Assembly (NCBI RefSeq): GCF_010672455.1
Contig: NZ_JAAHGO010000001.1
Coordinates: 49,495-113,494, forward strand
DNA from: Okeania sp. SIO2C9
GTDB lineage: Bacteria > Cyanobacteriota > Cyanobacteriia > Cyanobacteriales > Microcoleaceae
Reading direction: 5' to 3'
Length of the DNA: 64,000 nt
The notes beneath the pieces are model-generated. The model was not told the DNA's origin. It was given only the letters and a program-made list of their open reading frames with translations, and did not search any database. This document shows, one piece after another, positions 6,341-15,448 of this stretch; within the stretch, counting starts at the first letter, position 1, and the number at the start of each line of letters is the position of its first letter. The translations under genes and the position numbers were made by a program.

Positions 6341-8209
6341 TTAATGCCAATACATATCATACATAGAGCAGGCAATAGCCAACCGAACTATAAAAGAATC
6401 AATCATAAATTGGTGCTTGAAGTCACCGTTTGCAAAAAAATCACTATTAATTTTCCCCTCAGCCCGATAACTAATCTCTTTAAGGATTTCCTGATTGACA
6501 ACATCGGGAAGTACATCTACAAAGCTTGAGCTTAAAATGATCTCTGAAATTTGGATTCTTGAATTATAGGAAGAATCATAATCGAAATCATATTTGAAAC
6601 TACGGTTTTGCTTTTCAGGATCAAAAAAGTATTGTTTTGTTTTCTCGCTAGGTTGTCTTAGGGCGTACCCATCCTGAAAATTATGGGAGCTATCAGGAAA
6701 ATCAGTTTTTTTCGGACTTCTGTCAAACCTCCATATTTCACCATATAAAGGTATGCGAGAAAGGTTATCATTTAATAGTCTGATTGCGCCAAACAATACT
6801 CTTTCAGAGACGCGATCAAAAACGGATAACCGTTCAGCAAAGCGGGCTACTTTTTCATCAATAAGAGGGTAAATCATAAACGCTTTTGATGTCAAATCTA
6901 GTGTTGCAGGAACCGCAAATTGTCCTACACGAAAGTCTTGATGTGCATAAAATAGGATATCTCTACCATCCCTAAAGTCTCCTGACCTGGACCCTCTCCA
7001 GCGTCCTAATGCTTTTATTGTTTCAATATTGCATTCATTAGATGTAAAGCTGGAAATAAAGATGTTCCAGAATTGCTCATTAAGAAATGATTTCTGGCCG
7101 TTCATGCTCCGTGCTGAACCACCTCTCAATAAATGGCCATTTCCATGGAAAACTGGGCTATTTTGACAATGGGCAAGATCATTCTTAAAATTGTATTGAT
7201 GAGAGAAGGCCATACCCAAACCATCTGTTGTTTGAAGACTATAAGCTAATGCCCGAAAAGCATCACTTATGACACGAGTTTTCCTGATTTCGTATTCCAC
7301 TTCAATACATTCAGCCACTTTAGAAGCAACAGCAGATTCTCCTCCATCTAAGCGGTCATAGGTAAATGCTGAAAGCTTTTTGCAGCCCAGACCACTCAAT
7401 GCAGCACAGATGCTACGACTGTCTTTACCTCCCGATAAAAATATATAGGAATTCAGTGATTCTCTGATTGGGTAGCAAGCTGAAAGCAATTCTTCTGCTA
7501 GAAGCTTAGACTTTTCTGCCAGTGGCATATCTTGAGGAATTGGTTCTAGTTGTGATAGGGGATAGGCAACAAATTTGTATTTACCATTTTCTTGAACTAC
7601 AGATTTATTTGGTGGGCACGCTATGGTATTTAAGAATGGTGTATCCCCATCAACCGCAAAGCCAGCGCACAAATACTTATGAAAATAATTCCGGTTGTGT
7701 CTAATACCCAAAGTTAAAGCTGAAGCACAATATACTAGCAAAGGTCTGTTGCCAATGACACTGTAACCATCTCTGTTTTTACCTACAAAAAGTCCAACAC
7801 TTGGAGGCTGAGTGCTCCAAGAAAATACTTGGCTACAGTTTGATGGAATGTAAACATAAGACCCTATACCACCTGGGCTAGACTTAATAATTAAGGAGCC
7901 ATTTTTGAGATCCAATAGCGAAAAAATATTGCTTTCTTGCGCCGATGGTTCTAATACACCTTTGCCAGCATAGCCACAACAGAAGATATATCCACCTGAA
8001 TTTTTCAGAAGCCCTGGATTAATGTTAGAGAAACCGCCATCATTGTTTTTATCTTTTTTCCAATAGACCAATATTCCACGATCAAATGAATGAACAATAC
8101 TGGTAGCATAGCCAGGTGGAAGTACTCTGGCTAATTGAGGAATAAATTCAACAATATCTTCTTTCGCAGCATCGGAAACTGTTTGGAAAAAAACATAAGG
8201 GTATGACAT
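6341..8209 (-). CDS. asparagine-synthase-like ATP-dependent amidotransferase
   Basis: The 622-residue protein carries the ATP-pyrophosphatase P-loop SGGKDSRS (259-266), as in AsnB, beta-lactam synthetase and lasso-peptide cyclases. The N-terminal about 230 residues resemble an Ntn-type glutaminase fold but lack a cysteine at position 2 (MSYPYVFF), so glutamine hydrolysis in the AsnB manner is unlikely. The enzyme may use ammonia or adenylate a carboxylate for another amine. In exopolysaccharide loci such proteins amidate uronic acids; that role fits the glycosyltransferase and sulfotransferase neighbours but is inference. It starts 10 bp after the FkbM gene ends, so the two are probably co-translated. 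Confidence 0.8.
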   Translation of the reverse strand: MSYPYVFFQTVSDAAKEDIVEFIPQLARVLPPGYATSIVHSFDRGILVYWKKDKNNDGGFSNINPGLLKNSGGYIFCCGYAGKGVLEPSAQESNIFSLLDLKNGSLIIKSSPGGIGSYVYIPSNCSQVFSWSTQPPSVGLFVGKNRDGYSVIGNRPLLVYCASALTLGIRHNRNYFHKYLCAGFAVDGDTPFLNTIACPPNKSVVQENGKYKFVAYPLSQLEPIPQDMPLAEKSKLLAEELLSACYPIRESLNSYIFLSGGKDSRSICAALSGLGCKKLSAFTYDRLDGGESAVASKVAECIEVEYEIRKTRVISDAFRALAYSLQTTDGLGMAFSHQYNFKNDLAHCQNSPVFHGNGHLLRGGSARSMNGQKSFLNEQFWNIFISSFTSNECNIETIKALGRWRGSRSGDFRDGRDILFYAHQDFRVGQFAVPATLDLTSKAFMIYPLIDEKVARFAERLSVFDRVSERVLFGAIRLLNDNLSRIPLYGEIWRFDRSPKKTDFPDSSHNFQDGYALRQPSEKTKQYFFDPEKQNRSFKYDFDYDSSYNSRIQISEIILSSSFVDVLPDVVNQEILKEISYRAEGKINSDFFANGDFKHQFMIDSFIVRLAIACSMYDMYWH

Positions 8210-8219
8210 AGCCTCAAGT

Positions 8220-9020
8220 CTAAAAACCTTCTTGATGGAACTCCGCTACAGATGTAAAAAAAGTCGCAGGCATTTCGTGGGGACAGAACAGCCAATCTCT
8301 ACATTCATGACTCCTATCGCCCTTAATTACCTCCTTTGCACTACCAAGCTCACGTTTATCTAGGTGGTAATAAGTATAATTCAATGGACTCAGTACTTCC
8401 ATTAAGGCATTTTCAGTCCTACCTGCAAGCACCTCACAAATCATAAAAGGACGAGCAGATTTTATTAAATTGATGCCACCAGCAATTACATCTGGCTCCG
8501 TTGACTCGGTATCTATTTTGATTACGCTAGGTATAGAGTTTGTCTGGCAGATGTTACTAAGGGTATCAAGTTCTACCTCAACTACTTCTTTTGCAGGTCG
8601 AAATCCCTTGCGCAGTGAGTTAGAAGCATCGCTTCGAGCCGAAATATACATTTGCGCTATACCACATTTGTCACCTAGTGCAACCTGGTGCAAAAAGATA
8701 TTGTCTATTTTATTTAACTCGATCAAATTGCTAAATATATTTGCCAAATTTGGGACTGGTTCAAAAGCGTGAACAATAATATTAGGTACTGCCTTTGCAC
8801 ACACTAACGAATAGATTCCAATATTGGCTCCAATATCAAAAAATACTTTATTAGGTGACTGCTTCAGGAGAGTTATACAAGTTGCGAGGGTCAATGATTC
8901 ATAGGATGCAAGTCCTGACTGCAAAACTGTTTTCCCTACAATTGTACTTTCTGCACCTGAAAAATTGAGAGTTTTATCTTCCGTAAAGGCGAGAAGTTGA
9001 CTTAATTTGATTGATGACAT
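8220..9020 (-). CDS. FkbM family methyltransferase
   Basis: FkbM enzymes O-methylate sugars and natural products with SAM. The family signatures are all present: FFDIGANIGIYSLVCAKA (SAM loop), HAFEPVPNLANIFSNLIELN, VIKIDTESTEPDVIAGG and PFMICEVL. At 266 residues it is of normal length. It lies 21 bp after the preceding methyltransferase and 10 bp before the amidotransferase gene, well inside the operon. A methylated sugar is the likely product given the two glycosyltransferases. Confidence 0.9.
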   Translation of the reverse strand: MSSIKLSQLLAFTEDKTLNFSGAESTIVGKTVLQSGLASYESLTLATCITLLKQSPNKVFFDIGANIGIYSLVCAKAVPNIIVHAFEPVPNLANIFSNLIELNKIDNIFLHQVALGDKCGIAQMYISARSDASNSLRKGFRPAKEVVEVELDTLSNICQTNSIPSVIKIDTESTEPDVIAGGINLIKSARPFMICEVLAGRTENALMEVLSPLNYTYYHLDKRELGSAKEVIKGDRSHECRDWLFCPHEMPATFFTSVAEFHQEGF

Positions 9021-9041
9021 GAATAAATTTTTCCAATCTTG

Positions 9042-9737
9042 TTAATTTTTTGCACAAATAAAACAAAACTGACCACAGACAGATAATTTTCTCATTAATA
9101 TTTGAGGATTATTACGCTTTGTATTTTCTCCCCACTGGTCGATCTCAATATTAAGAGGTGACTCGTTGATAAAATACTTGCTGTATGTCTTAGGACGCCC
9201 TTCGTATGTTCTTTTAACCAAGGTCAAACCATCTATGCCGGGACGGATTTCCTCTAATCTTAAACCTGCTTCCTGAACAATTTCCTTAAAGCCGTAAGGA
9301 GTAAAATTCCAGAGCTGAAATGAATGATAAGGCTCTAGATGTGAGGTAGAACCAACCAAATAGCCATCAGGCTTCAGGACACGAGCCATATCCTTTAAAA
9401 GCGCCTCTGGATATCGAACGTGTTCTAGCACTTGTCGGCTAAATATCAGATCAATGCTATTGGATGGCATTGGTACATTGATTCCATCAAAGTCCATGAA
9501 TGTCGCATCGGTACGTCTCCGTTGTCGAACTTCTGGCGAGTCTACAATGTCCACACCAGTCCAAGAAGACTCTGGCAGCAATTCTTTAAACAAATCCACA
9601 GATGTTCCTGTACCACACCCAATATCTACAATCACCGACTTTGCCGGTAGTTTATCTAAAACCCTTTGCACCATCCATTCAGGAGTTACTTGTTGAGGGT
9701 TGTCCTTCGGTACATAATCCTTCATTTCATGCCACAT
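9042..9737 (-). CDS. class I SAM-dependent methyltransferase
   Basis: The SAM-binding motif VIVDIGCGTGTSVDLF is followed by the acidic strand (WTGVDIVD), FSRQVLEHVRYPEALLKD and the post-motif MARVLKPDGYLV, a complete Methyltransf_11-type core. The first ATG (9737) overlaps the end of the upstream glycosyltransferase by 11 bp; a second ATG at 9725 would remove the overlap. The acceptor is not evident. It is one of three methyltransferases in the operon. Confidence 0.85.
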   Translation of the reverse strand: MWHEMKDYVPKDNPQQVTPEWMVQRVLDKLPAKSVIVDIGCGTGTSVDLFKELLPESSWTGVDIVDSPEVRQRRRTDATFMDFDGINVPMPSNSIDLIFSRQVLEHVRYPEALLKDMARVLKPDGYLVGSTSHLEPYHSFQLWNFTPYGFKEIVQEAGLRLEEIRPGIDGLTLVKRTYEGRPKTYSKYFINESPLNIEIDQWGENTKRNNPQILMRKLSVCGQFCFICAKN

Positions 9738-10608
9738 AAGGTATTTCTCCTAATACACTGGTAATGTCTTTACGGAAGTAGTTAGTATTCATTCCCGAAG
9801 GATTGCAAAGACTCGCAAACCTGACACCTCTGGTTATCTCTAAATAGCTTTCAATGTTTGCGAGGGCATCATTATTACCACCAAGTTCGTTGAACGTTCG
9901 ATAAAGCGACACCTCTGGCTCTTTCCCAGTCACCGAAGGAAACTCCTGGCTTAGTGCACTATTAATAATGAACGATGGAGTACCAGTTAGAAGTGTGTGA
10001 GTCTTTAACCACAGGTCATCAGCTTTCGGCGCATACTGTTTTGCCACATAAATATTTCTCACCCTCGGATATATATGCAGTGGCGAGTACAAAACCCCAT
10101 CTTTACCTGTAGGAACGTTCAACATCGAAGGGTTATTAGTAATATTTCGCGACCATTTTTTGTAAGAGATTAGTTTTTCCCGATCAAAACTCATTACTCG
10201 TCCACGAAATCCGATGACACAGCCATGCTTTAAGTAGTTTTCATAGAGTTGCCACAACCACCAGGGAGGATAAGCTGTATCATCATCCGCAGTAACTATC
10301 AGGGTATTGCAGAATTCAGTTGGGGTTCTTTCATAGACTTCATCAAGAACAGGTAAAATCTTACGGTAGGAACCAATGTTGTCCACAAATTTCACAAAAA
10401 ACTTATTAGGTTTCTCTTCCAGCAGGTGACTGAGGTCGTTAGTAATCGTGGGGCAGCCTTCATCAAGTAAGTAAGGCTGTTCGGATAGATACAAACGTAT
10501 TTCATAAGCATCCCTGGGAAAATCTTGAGCAAGCAAAGACTCTATCACGAGGTGGACATGATTAAGTCGAGAACTAATAGTTGTAAGGCTGATAATAACA
10601 TTGTGCAT
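9727..10608 (-). CDS. glycosyltransferase-like protein (GT-A fold)
   Basis: The 293-residue protein begins HNVIISLTTISSRLNHVHLV, a pattern seen in small GT-A-type transferases, and carries a metal-binding acidic cluster TADDDTAYPPWW near 118-129. That fits a nucleotide-sugar-dependent transferase acting in the cytoplasm. Donor and acceptor cannot be told. It starts 52 bp after the large TPR-glycosyltransferase and overlaps the following methyltransferase by 11 bp. Confidence 0.75.
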   Translation of the reverse strand: MHNVIISLTTISSRLNHVHLVIESLLAQDFPRDAYEIRLYLSEQPYLLDEGCPTITNDLSHLLEEKPNKFFVKFVDNIGSYRKILPVLDEVYERTPTEFCNTLIVTADDDTAYPPWWLWQLYENYLKHGCVIGFRGRVMSFDREKLISYKKWSRNITNNPSMLNVPTGKDGVLYSPLHIYPRVRNIYVAKQYAPKADDLWLKTHTLLTGTPSFIINSALSQEFPSVTGKEPEVSLYRTFNELGGNNDALANIESYLEITRGVRFASLCNPSGMNTNYFRKDITSVLGEIPYVA

Positions 10609-10660
10609 AGGATATACTTGAGTTGATATTTTTAATTTTTTTGATAGTAAACATAATAAC

Positions 10661-13600
10661 TCACTTCAGTACCGCTGGAATCCAATGCAAAGCGTTATGT
10701 GAACCATCAGTTCCTATAGGTATATGAGCCATCATAAAACGCCAGGCGTTTAGGGCACTCCTAAAATAGTATTCTTTATAAGAGGAAACAGTACCCATTC
10801 CACCACGCATCAGCACTAAAGGTTGCGAAATGGTTTCTATAGCCTCATATGAATAATGTCGTCGCATCCTCAAGCGAAATTCCACATCGCCTCGCGTCTT
10901 AATGGGAATAAAGCAGCCGATCTCCTGAAAAACTTGTTTGCGCCAAATGAATGAAACCGGAGCGTCTCCCAACACATCACCAATATTATCACCGTCAACC
11001 ATTAGTCGTGAATTCTCACTAATTCTGAGATGATTAGCATGGGTAGCCATTACTCTGGTATCAGTTAGCATCGGCTGCAACTGATACTCCAACCTTTCTG
11101 GATGAGAGATATCATCATCATCCTGAATAGCAATAAACTCTCCCTTTGCCATCGCAATAGCAATGTTGCGGGAAGCATATTGACCAACATTCTTGTTGTT
11201 GCGGTGATAGACAATCGAATGTGTACTATCTTGGCCTATCTCGTCTATCAATAACTGAATCATCCGGCTTAATTCATCTGATGAACAATCATCAATAAGA
11301 ATAATTTCTAAAGCTGGATATGTTTGATGAATAATGGATTCGAGAGAAAGCCTCAAGAGCTTCATATCTGGATTGAAGGTCGTGAAAACTACAGAAATCA
11401 AGGGGACGTTATCTATGTTATTGTTTGGATGATAGGACTGGCGCTCCTTTGCCCACTCGGTCAAGTTTGCCTCCATATAGTCAGCGATCGTAGAATATTC
11501 AGAAGGGTTAATAATTTTGTACTTAAAACCTTCTTTCATAAGCTCCTTATTAATATGAGCAATTAAGGGGGTATCGTATCCAGCAAGTGCCAAAAGAATA
11601 TCTTTGTCTTTATTAGTAATGCCTATTTGCTGATAATGAGTCGCTATCCAATCTAATAGCTTTGAGTCAAAGCAATCTGCATATAGTAACAAAAGACACC
11701 TAGCCAAGCAAGTTTCCCGATCGGGAGGTCTTTGCTCAGTTATTTTAAATGCTGAAATAATCTCTGCCAATAACCATTCCGGAGTATCAAAACAACATGG
11801 AACAGTTCGACGCAGGTCTCGCACTAACGAAATCATGCTTTGTTTCGGAATTTGAAATATTTTCTTGAGTAGTTGCCAAATCTTTAGAAAGTCTGGCTCC
11901 CTATTCATTGATCTACTTTTTTGTAGGATTTGGTGGATGGCAAGAAACCCCAATGCGTCGTGCGTGTCAGTTATTTCTGCCAGCTCAATGAGCATAGGAA
12001 GGTGTTCCGCTAACTCAATAGCTTTTGAGAAGCTATGCCGTAACCCTCTGGAGAGCATTCGTGCTGGAATTTTCCTGAAAAGCATTATTTCAAATGCCTG
12101 ATTAAAAATCTGAACAAGCGCCTCCGAAGAGTTTATTCCAGATAACTCAAATGCCAAATAAAGACAAGAATCAATTCGGCGGGCTAGTATTTCATTGTGA
12201 GAATCATCAGTTGTAGCTTTCAATTCGGCAACAGTATTATTCAAATAGCTGTGAAGCTTAATTTGGAGAGCATTACTATTTGGCGAAAATATCAGCACAT
12301 TCAATAAATCTCCAATTGATCTTCGCTGCATCGTTACTGAATTAGAAACGTAATCAATTGCCTTTTCAAGTATGCGTTCAACACTTTCTATATAGGCATC
12401 ACCTTGATGTTCTAATAGTTCTGCGATTAGCAATTTCATTGACGGTAAATGGACTTTAGATTCATTAACAGGACCAAGCGACTGAAACTGGTTGAGAATA
12501 TCTGCAAAACTTTCTCGCGCCATAAACCGTCCCGGTTCAAGAAAGATTGACAGTAATACCGATTCTGAGTCAATCCGCATAGTTTTCCAATAGCCACCTG
12601 GAATATTGTTCTTTTGATCGGCAATATATTTTGCGCTATTTGCCAGCACGAGTAGTGAATTGCAACGGCTGTTATCGTCGATCAGTGCTTCACGCTTGCC
12701 ATTAGGCACTAACAGTATGTGAAGGCCAGTTTCAGCTATATGTCTTTGCAATAAGAACAACTTCTGACTTACAAGATCAATGGAATCATCATTACCAAAG
12801 ATAATTAGGGGTTTAAAATCGGAATAAAATTGCGTTGACTCAAAAGTCTTAGCGTGTCTTAATTCAACTACCCTATCCTTTTTTCCCAACTCCTTTAAAA
12901 CATCCCCCAACTGCTGCCTAACCACAGTAGACTCCGGGTGCAACTCCAAAGACCGTCGCAACTCAACCTCCGCCTCCCGCCACCTACCCAACTGCATCAA
13001 CCCATACCCCAACTGATGCCTAACCACAGCAGACTTCGGACTAACCTCCACCACCAACCTATACTCAACAACAGCCTCCTCCCATCTACCCAACTGCCCC
13101 AAAGCATACCCCAAATGATGCCTCACCTCAGCCTCAGCAAAACCCAAACTAATTGATCGCCCATACTCAACAACGGCCTCCTCCCATCTACCCAACTGCC
13201 CCAAAGCCTGACCCAAACCAAACAAAACCTCACCAGACTCCCCAGACAAAACCACCGCCTGACGATAAAATTCCACCGCCTCCGACCATTGTTCCAACTT
13301 ACCCAAAGCCTCAGCCAAACCCAAACAACAATCAATCCCACCGGGACTCATCTCCCAACTCCGACGATAAAACTCTACCGCCTCAGACCATTGCTGCTGC
13401 CCAGACTTAGCCGCCCCCAAATAATAATAAGCCTCTGTCTGTAGGGACGTTCCATGGAACTTACCTACATTTGCATACAACATATTTACCACTTTGTCAA
13501 GACACTGATCCACCTCGGACCATTGCCCCAACTTCACCAACACTGCTCCCAAACCAAGATAAAACTCGGGCACATCAGTCTTCTGTTCCACCGCCCGACG

Positions 13601-13879
13601 AAAATAACCCACAGCCTCCTGAAACTGACCTTTACCCTGTAACAAAACCCCCAACTTGTAGAGAGACCAGGAAGCTTGAGGATTTATGGCCACAGCCTGA
13701 CGAAAAGCAGCGATCGCCTCATCTATGCGCCCCACCTTAACTAAAGCCTCCCCTAAATTATGATGGCCATAGGAAAAACCAGGATTAAGAGCGATCGCCT
13801 CACGGTAAGCAGCTACAGCATCATCGAGCTTGCCCTCCCGCAACAATTGATTAGCAGTTTTGAAATTAGTTTGAACCAT
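10661..13879 (-). CDS. large TPR protein with C-terminal family 2 glycosyltransferase
   Basis: First gene of the operon, about 1072 residues. Residues 1-345 are roughly ten TPR units (for example DDAVAAYREAIALNPGFSYG, EEAVVEYGRSISLGFAEAEV), several nearly identical to each other in DNA. Residues 350-800 are a helical region I do not recognise. Residues about 815-1072 are a GT2 domain: VPLISVVFTTFNPD, ILIDDCSSDE, the DXD-type EFIAIQDDDDISHPERL and FIWRKQVFQEIG. The protein probably binds a partner or glycan through the TPRs while the GT2 domain adds a sugar. ATG 13879 is preferred to the upstream TTG. The DNA at 13438-13462 holds a short palindrome (gggacgttccatggaac) that recurs in intergenic DNA, read here as coding. 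Confidence 0.85.
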   Translation of the reverse strand: MVQTNFKTANQLLREGKLDDAVAAYREAIALNPGFSYGHHNLGEALVKVGRIDEAIAAFRQAVAINPQASWSLYKLGVLLQGKGQFQEAVGYFRRAVEQKTDVPEFYLGLGAVLVKLGQWSEVDQCLDKVVNMLYANVGKFHGTSLQTEAYYYLGAAKSGQQQWSEAVEFYRRSWEMSPGGIDCCLGLAEALGKLEQWSEAVEFYRQAVVLSGESGEVLFGLGQALGQLGRWEEAVVEYGRSISLGFAEAEVRHHLGYALGQLGRWEEAVVEYRLVVEVSPKSAVVRHQLGYGLMQLGRWREAEVELRRSLELHPESTVVRQQLGDVLKELGKKDRVVELRHAKTFESTQFYSDFKPLIIFGNDDSIDLVSQKLFLLQRHIAETGLHILLVPNGKREALIDDNSRCNSLLVLANSAKYIADQKNNIPGGYWKTMRIDSESVLLSIFLEPGRFMARESFADILNQFQSLGPVNESKVHLPSMKLLIAELLEHQGDAYIESVERILEKAIDYVSNSVTMQRRSIGDLLNVLIFSPNSNALQIKLHSYLNNTVAELKATTDDSHNEILARRIDSCLYLAFELSGINSSEALVQIFNQAFEIMLFRKIPARMLSRGLRHSFSKAIELAEHLPMLIELAEITDTHDALGFLAIHQILQKSRSMNREPDFLKIWQLLKKIFQIPKQSMISLVRDLRRTVPCCFDTPEWLLAEIISAFKITEQRPPDRETCLARCLLLLYADCFDSKLLDWIATHYQQIGITNKDKDILLALAGYDTPLIAHINKELMKEGFKYKIINPSEYSTIADYMEANLTEWAKERQSYHPNNNIDNVPLISVVFTTFNPDMKLLRLSLESIIHQTYPALEIILIDDCSSDELSRMIQLLIDEIGQDSTHSIVYHRNNKNVGQYASRNIAIAMAKGEFIAIQDDDDISHPERLEYQLQPMLTDTRVMATHANHLRISENSRLMVDGDNIGDVLGDAPVSFIWRKQVFQEIGCFIPIKTRGDVEFRLRMRRHYSYEAIETISQPLVLMRGGMGTVSSYKEYYFRSALNAWRFMMAHIPIGTDGSHNALHWIPAVLK

Positions 13880-14571
13880 ATTCAAGAATTTAGAATTTAG
13901 AATTTAGAATTTAGAATTACAGCATATTTCGGGGAAATGAGGTACAGGGTAAATGATGAAAACCATGTAGCGTGGGCATCTTGCCTGGATTTAGGCATCT
14001 TGCCCACGACGGGTGTACCTCACCAGGAATGAAGTCAAAAGTCATGCATTCAAAAGTAACAAATGAAGTTAAAAGTTAGAAATTAACTCAAAATTACAGC
14101 ATATTTCGGGTAAATGATGTACAAGATAAATAGTGAAAATATTGTAGGCATCTTGCCCGCGATGGGTGTACCTCACCAAGAATGAAGTCAAAAGTCATGC
14201 ATTCAAAAGTCAACAAACAAGTCAAAAGTCAAAAGTAAGAAATGAAGTTATAAAGTTAAAAGTTAGAAATTAACTCAAAATTACAACAGATTTCGGGAAA
14301 ATGATGTACAAGATGAATAGTGAAAATATTGTAGTGCGGGCATTTTGCCCGGGATGGGTGTACCTTATAACAGCGGAAAGCGCTGTAAGTCAAAAGTAAG
14401 TAATTAACTCAAAAGTTAAAAGTCAAAAGTGAGATTTTATAGGCTTGAAAGTTTGAAACTATAGCAATGTGCGCTGGCATATCTACAAATTACCTAATAA
14501 TTAAGGTATCCGTTTTCAATAATTATTAATTATTAATTATTAATTATTAATTATTCATTACACTTCCATTT
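13880..14571. repeat. gap with three tandem copies of a ~170-bp dispersed repeat
   Basis: No gene is visible. After an AT-rich array of tttagaa units (13888-13916), three related segments follow at about 13917-14040, 14096-14200 and 14283-14370. Each runs acagcatatttcggg, aaatgatgtacaagat, gtgaaaatattgta, catcttgcccg and gatgggtgtacct. Between them are caaaagtcaaaagt strings. An aattattaattatt tract (14517-14555) precedes the next gene. Related single copies occur at 20806-20905, 45600-45655 and 58176-58272. Confidence 0.75.
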
Positions 14572-15180
14572 TCAGCGACCTGAATACAATCGTACCAAAG
14601 CAATACCAGTAACAATAGCCACAAACAACCATGTTACCAACAGACCTATAACTTCACCAATAAATAGACCGATCGCCCCATAAATAAATCCACCCACTGC
14701 CCAACCAAGGGATAAACCTATAGCCCAAGCAACAATATTAGCAATTATCCACCATTCTTCACCATAAATTTGCTTCCTGAGTACAAACCATTGGCCTAGT
14801 CCCAAAATTGCCCCCACAATAGCTCCATTAATCAACCCATGAAATAGCCTGACTAAAATTTGTTCAGTTCGTGGGGCTACCCAACCTAATCCTCCTAAAC
14901 TACTGGCCCCGATTAATAACCATGTCAAAATATTTACTACAACCCACCATCTACTTCGGAATATATAATTTCTCAGTACCAACCATTGGGCTAATCCGAT
15001 GATGCCACCGCCGATGGCTCCCGAAAAAGCACCAATATAGGGTCTAACACCTACTTCTACAAATATTAAACTGACCAAAAAGCCAACAACGGTGAAAAAT
15101 ACCCATTGCAGCCAAAAACCCCAGCCGATGGTTTTGGACGTAGTATGAGATTGATAATAGTATGGTTTAGTAATTGACAC
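14572..15180 (-). CDS. polytopic membrane protein with internal repeat
   Basis: The 202-residue protein has about six hydrophobic helices rich in Gly. It contains an internal duplication: QWLVLRNYIFRSRWWVVVNI (around 65-84) and QWFVLRKQIYGEEWWIIANI (around 129-148), each followed by a glycine-zipper helix. I do not recognise a named family, though similar short multi-helix proteins are common in filamentous cyanobacteria. It is flanked on both sides by aataattaattaat arrays and stands alone. Confidence 0.65.
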   Translation of the reverse strand: MSITKPYYYQSHTTSKTIGWGFWLQWVFFTVVGFLVSLIFVEVGVRPYIGAFSGAIGGGIIGLAQWLVLRNYIFRSRWWVVVNILTWLLIGASSLGGLGWVAPRTEQILVRLFHGLINGAIVGAILGLGQWFVLRKQIYGEEWWIIANIVAWAIGLSLGWAVGGFIYGAIGLFIGEVIGLLVTWLFVAIVTGIALVRLYSGR

Positions 15181-15448
15181 AGGCTCTTCAACAATTAATA
15201 ATTAATAATTAATAATTAATTATTACCTCTCCTTGAAACCGGAACCGAAAGCAATCTCTCTGAGGTTGTCTGAGAAATTTGCTACATCACGCGCCCCCGC
15301 GCATCCCCCACGCATTGGGGGACTATAGCAAGCAAATTGACTCTTGTTCCCCCCATGCGTTGGGGGGCTAGGGGGGCAAAATTCAGTATTAAACAACTTT
15401 TCAGATATCCCCTTATTGCGAGGGCGAATACCATTCGCCCCTACTCCC
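15181..15448. repeat. repeat-filled intergenic region
   Basis: Holds an aataattaattaat array (15192-15228), a C-rich inverted segment (ccccacgcattgggggac and ccccccatgcgttggggggc, about 15307-15378) and gcgagggcgaataccattcg (15418-15437), all related to repeats elsewhere in the window. No gene. Confidence 0.6.
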
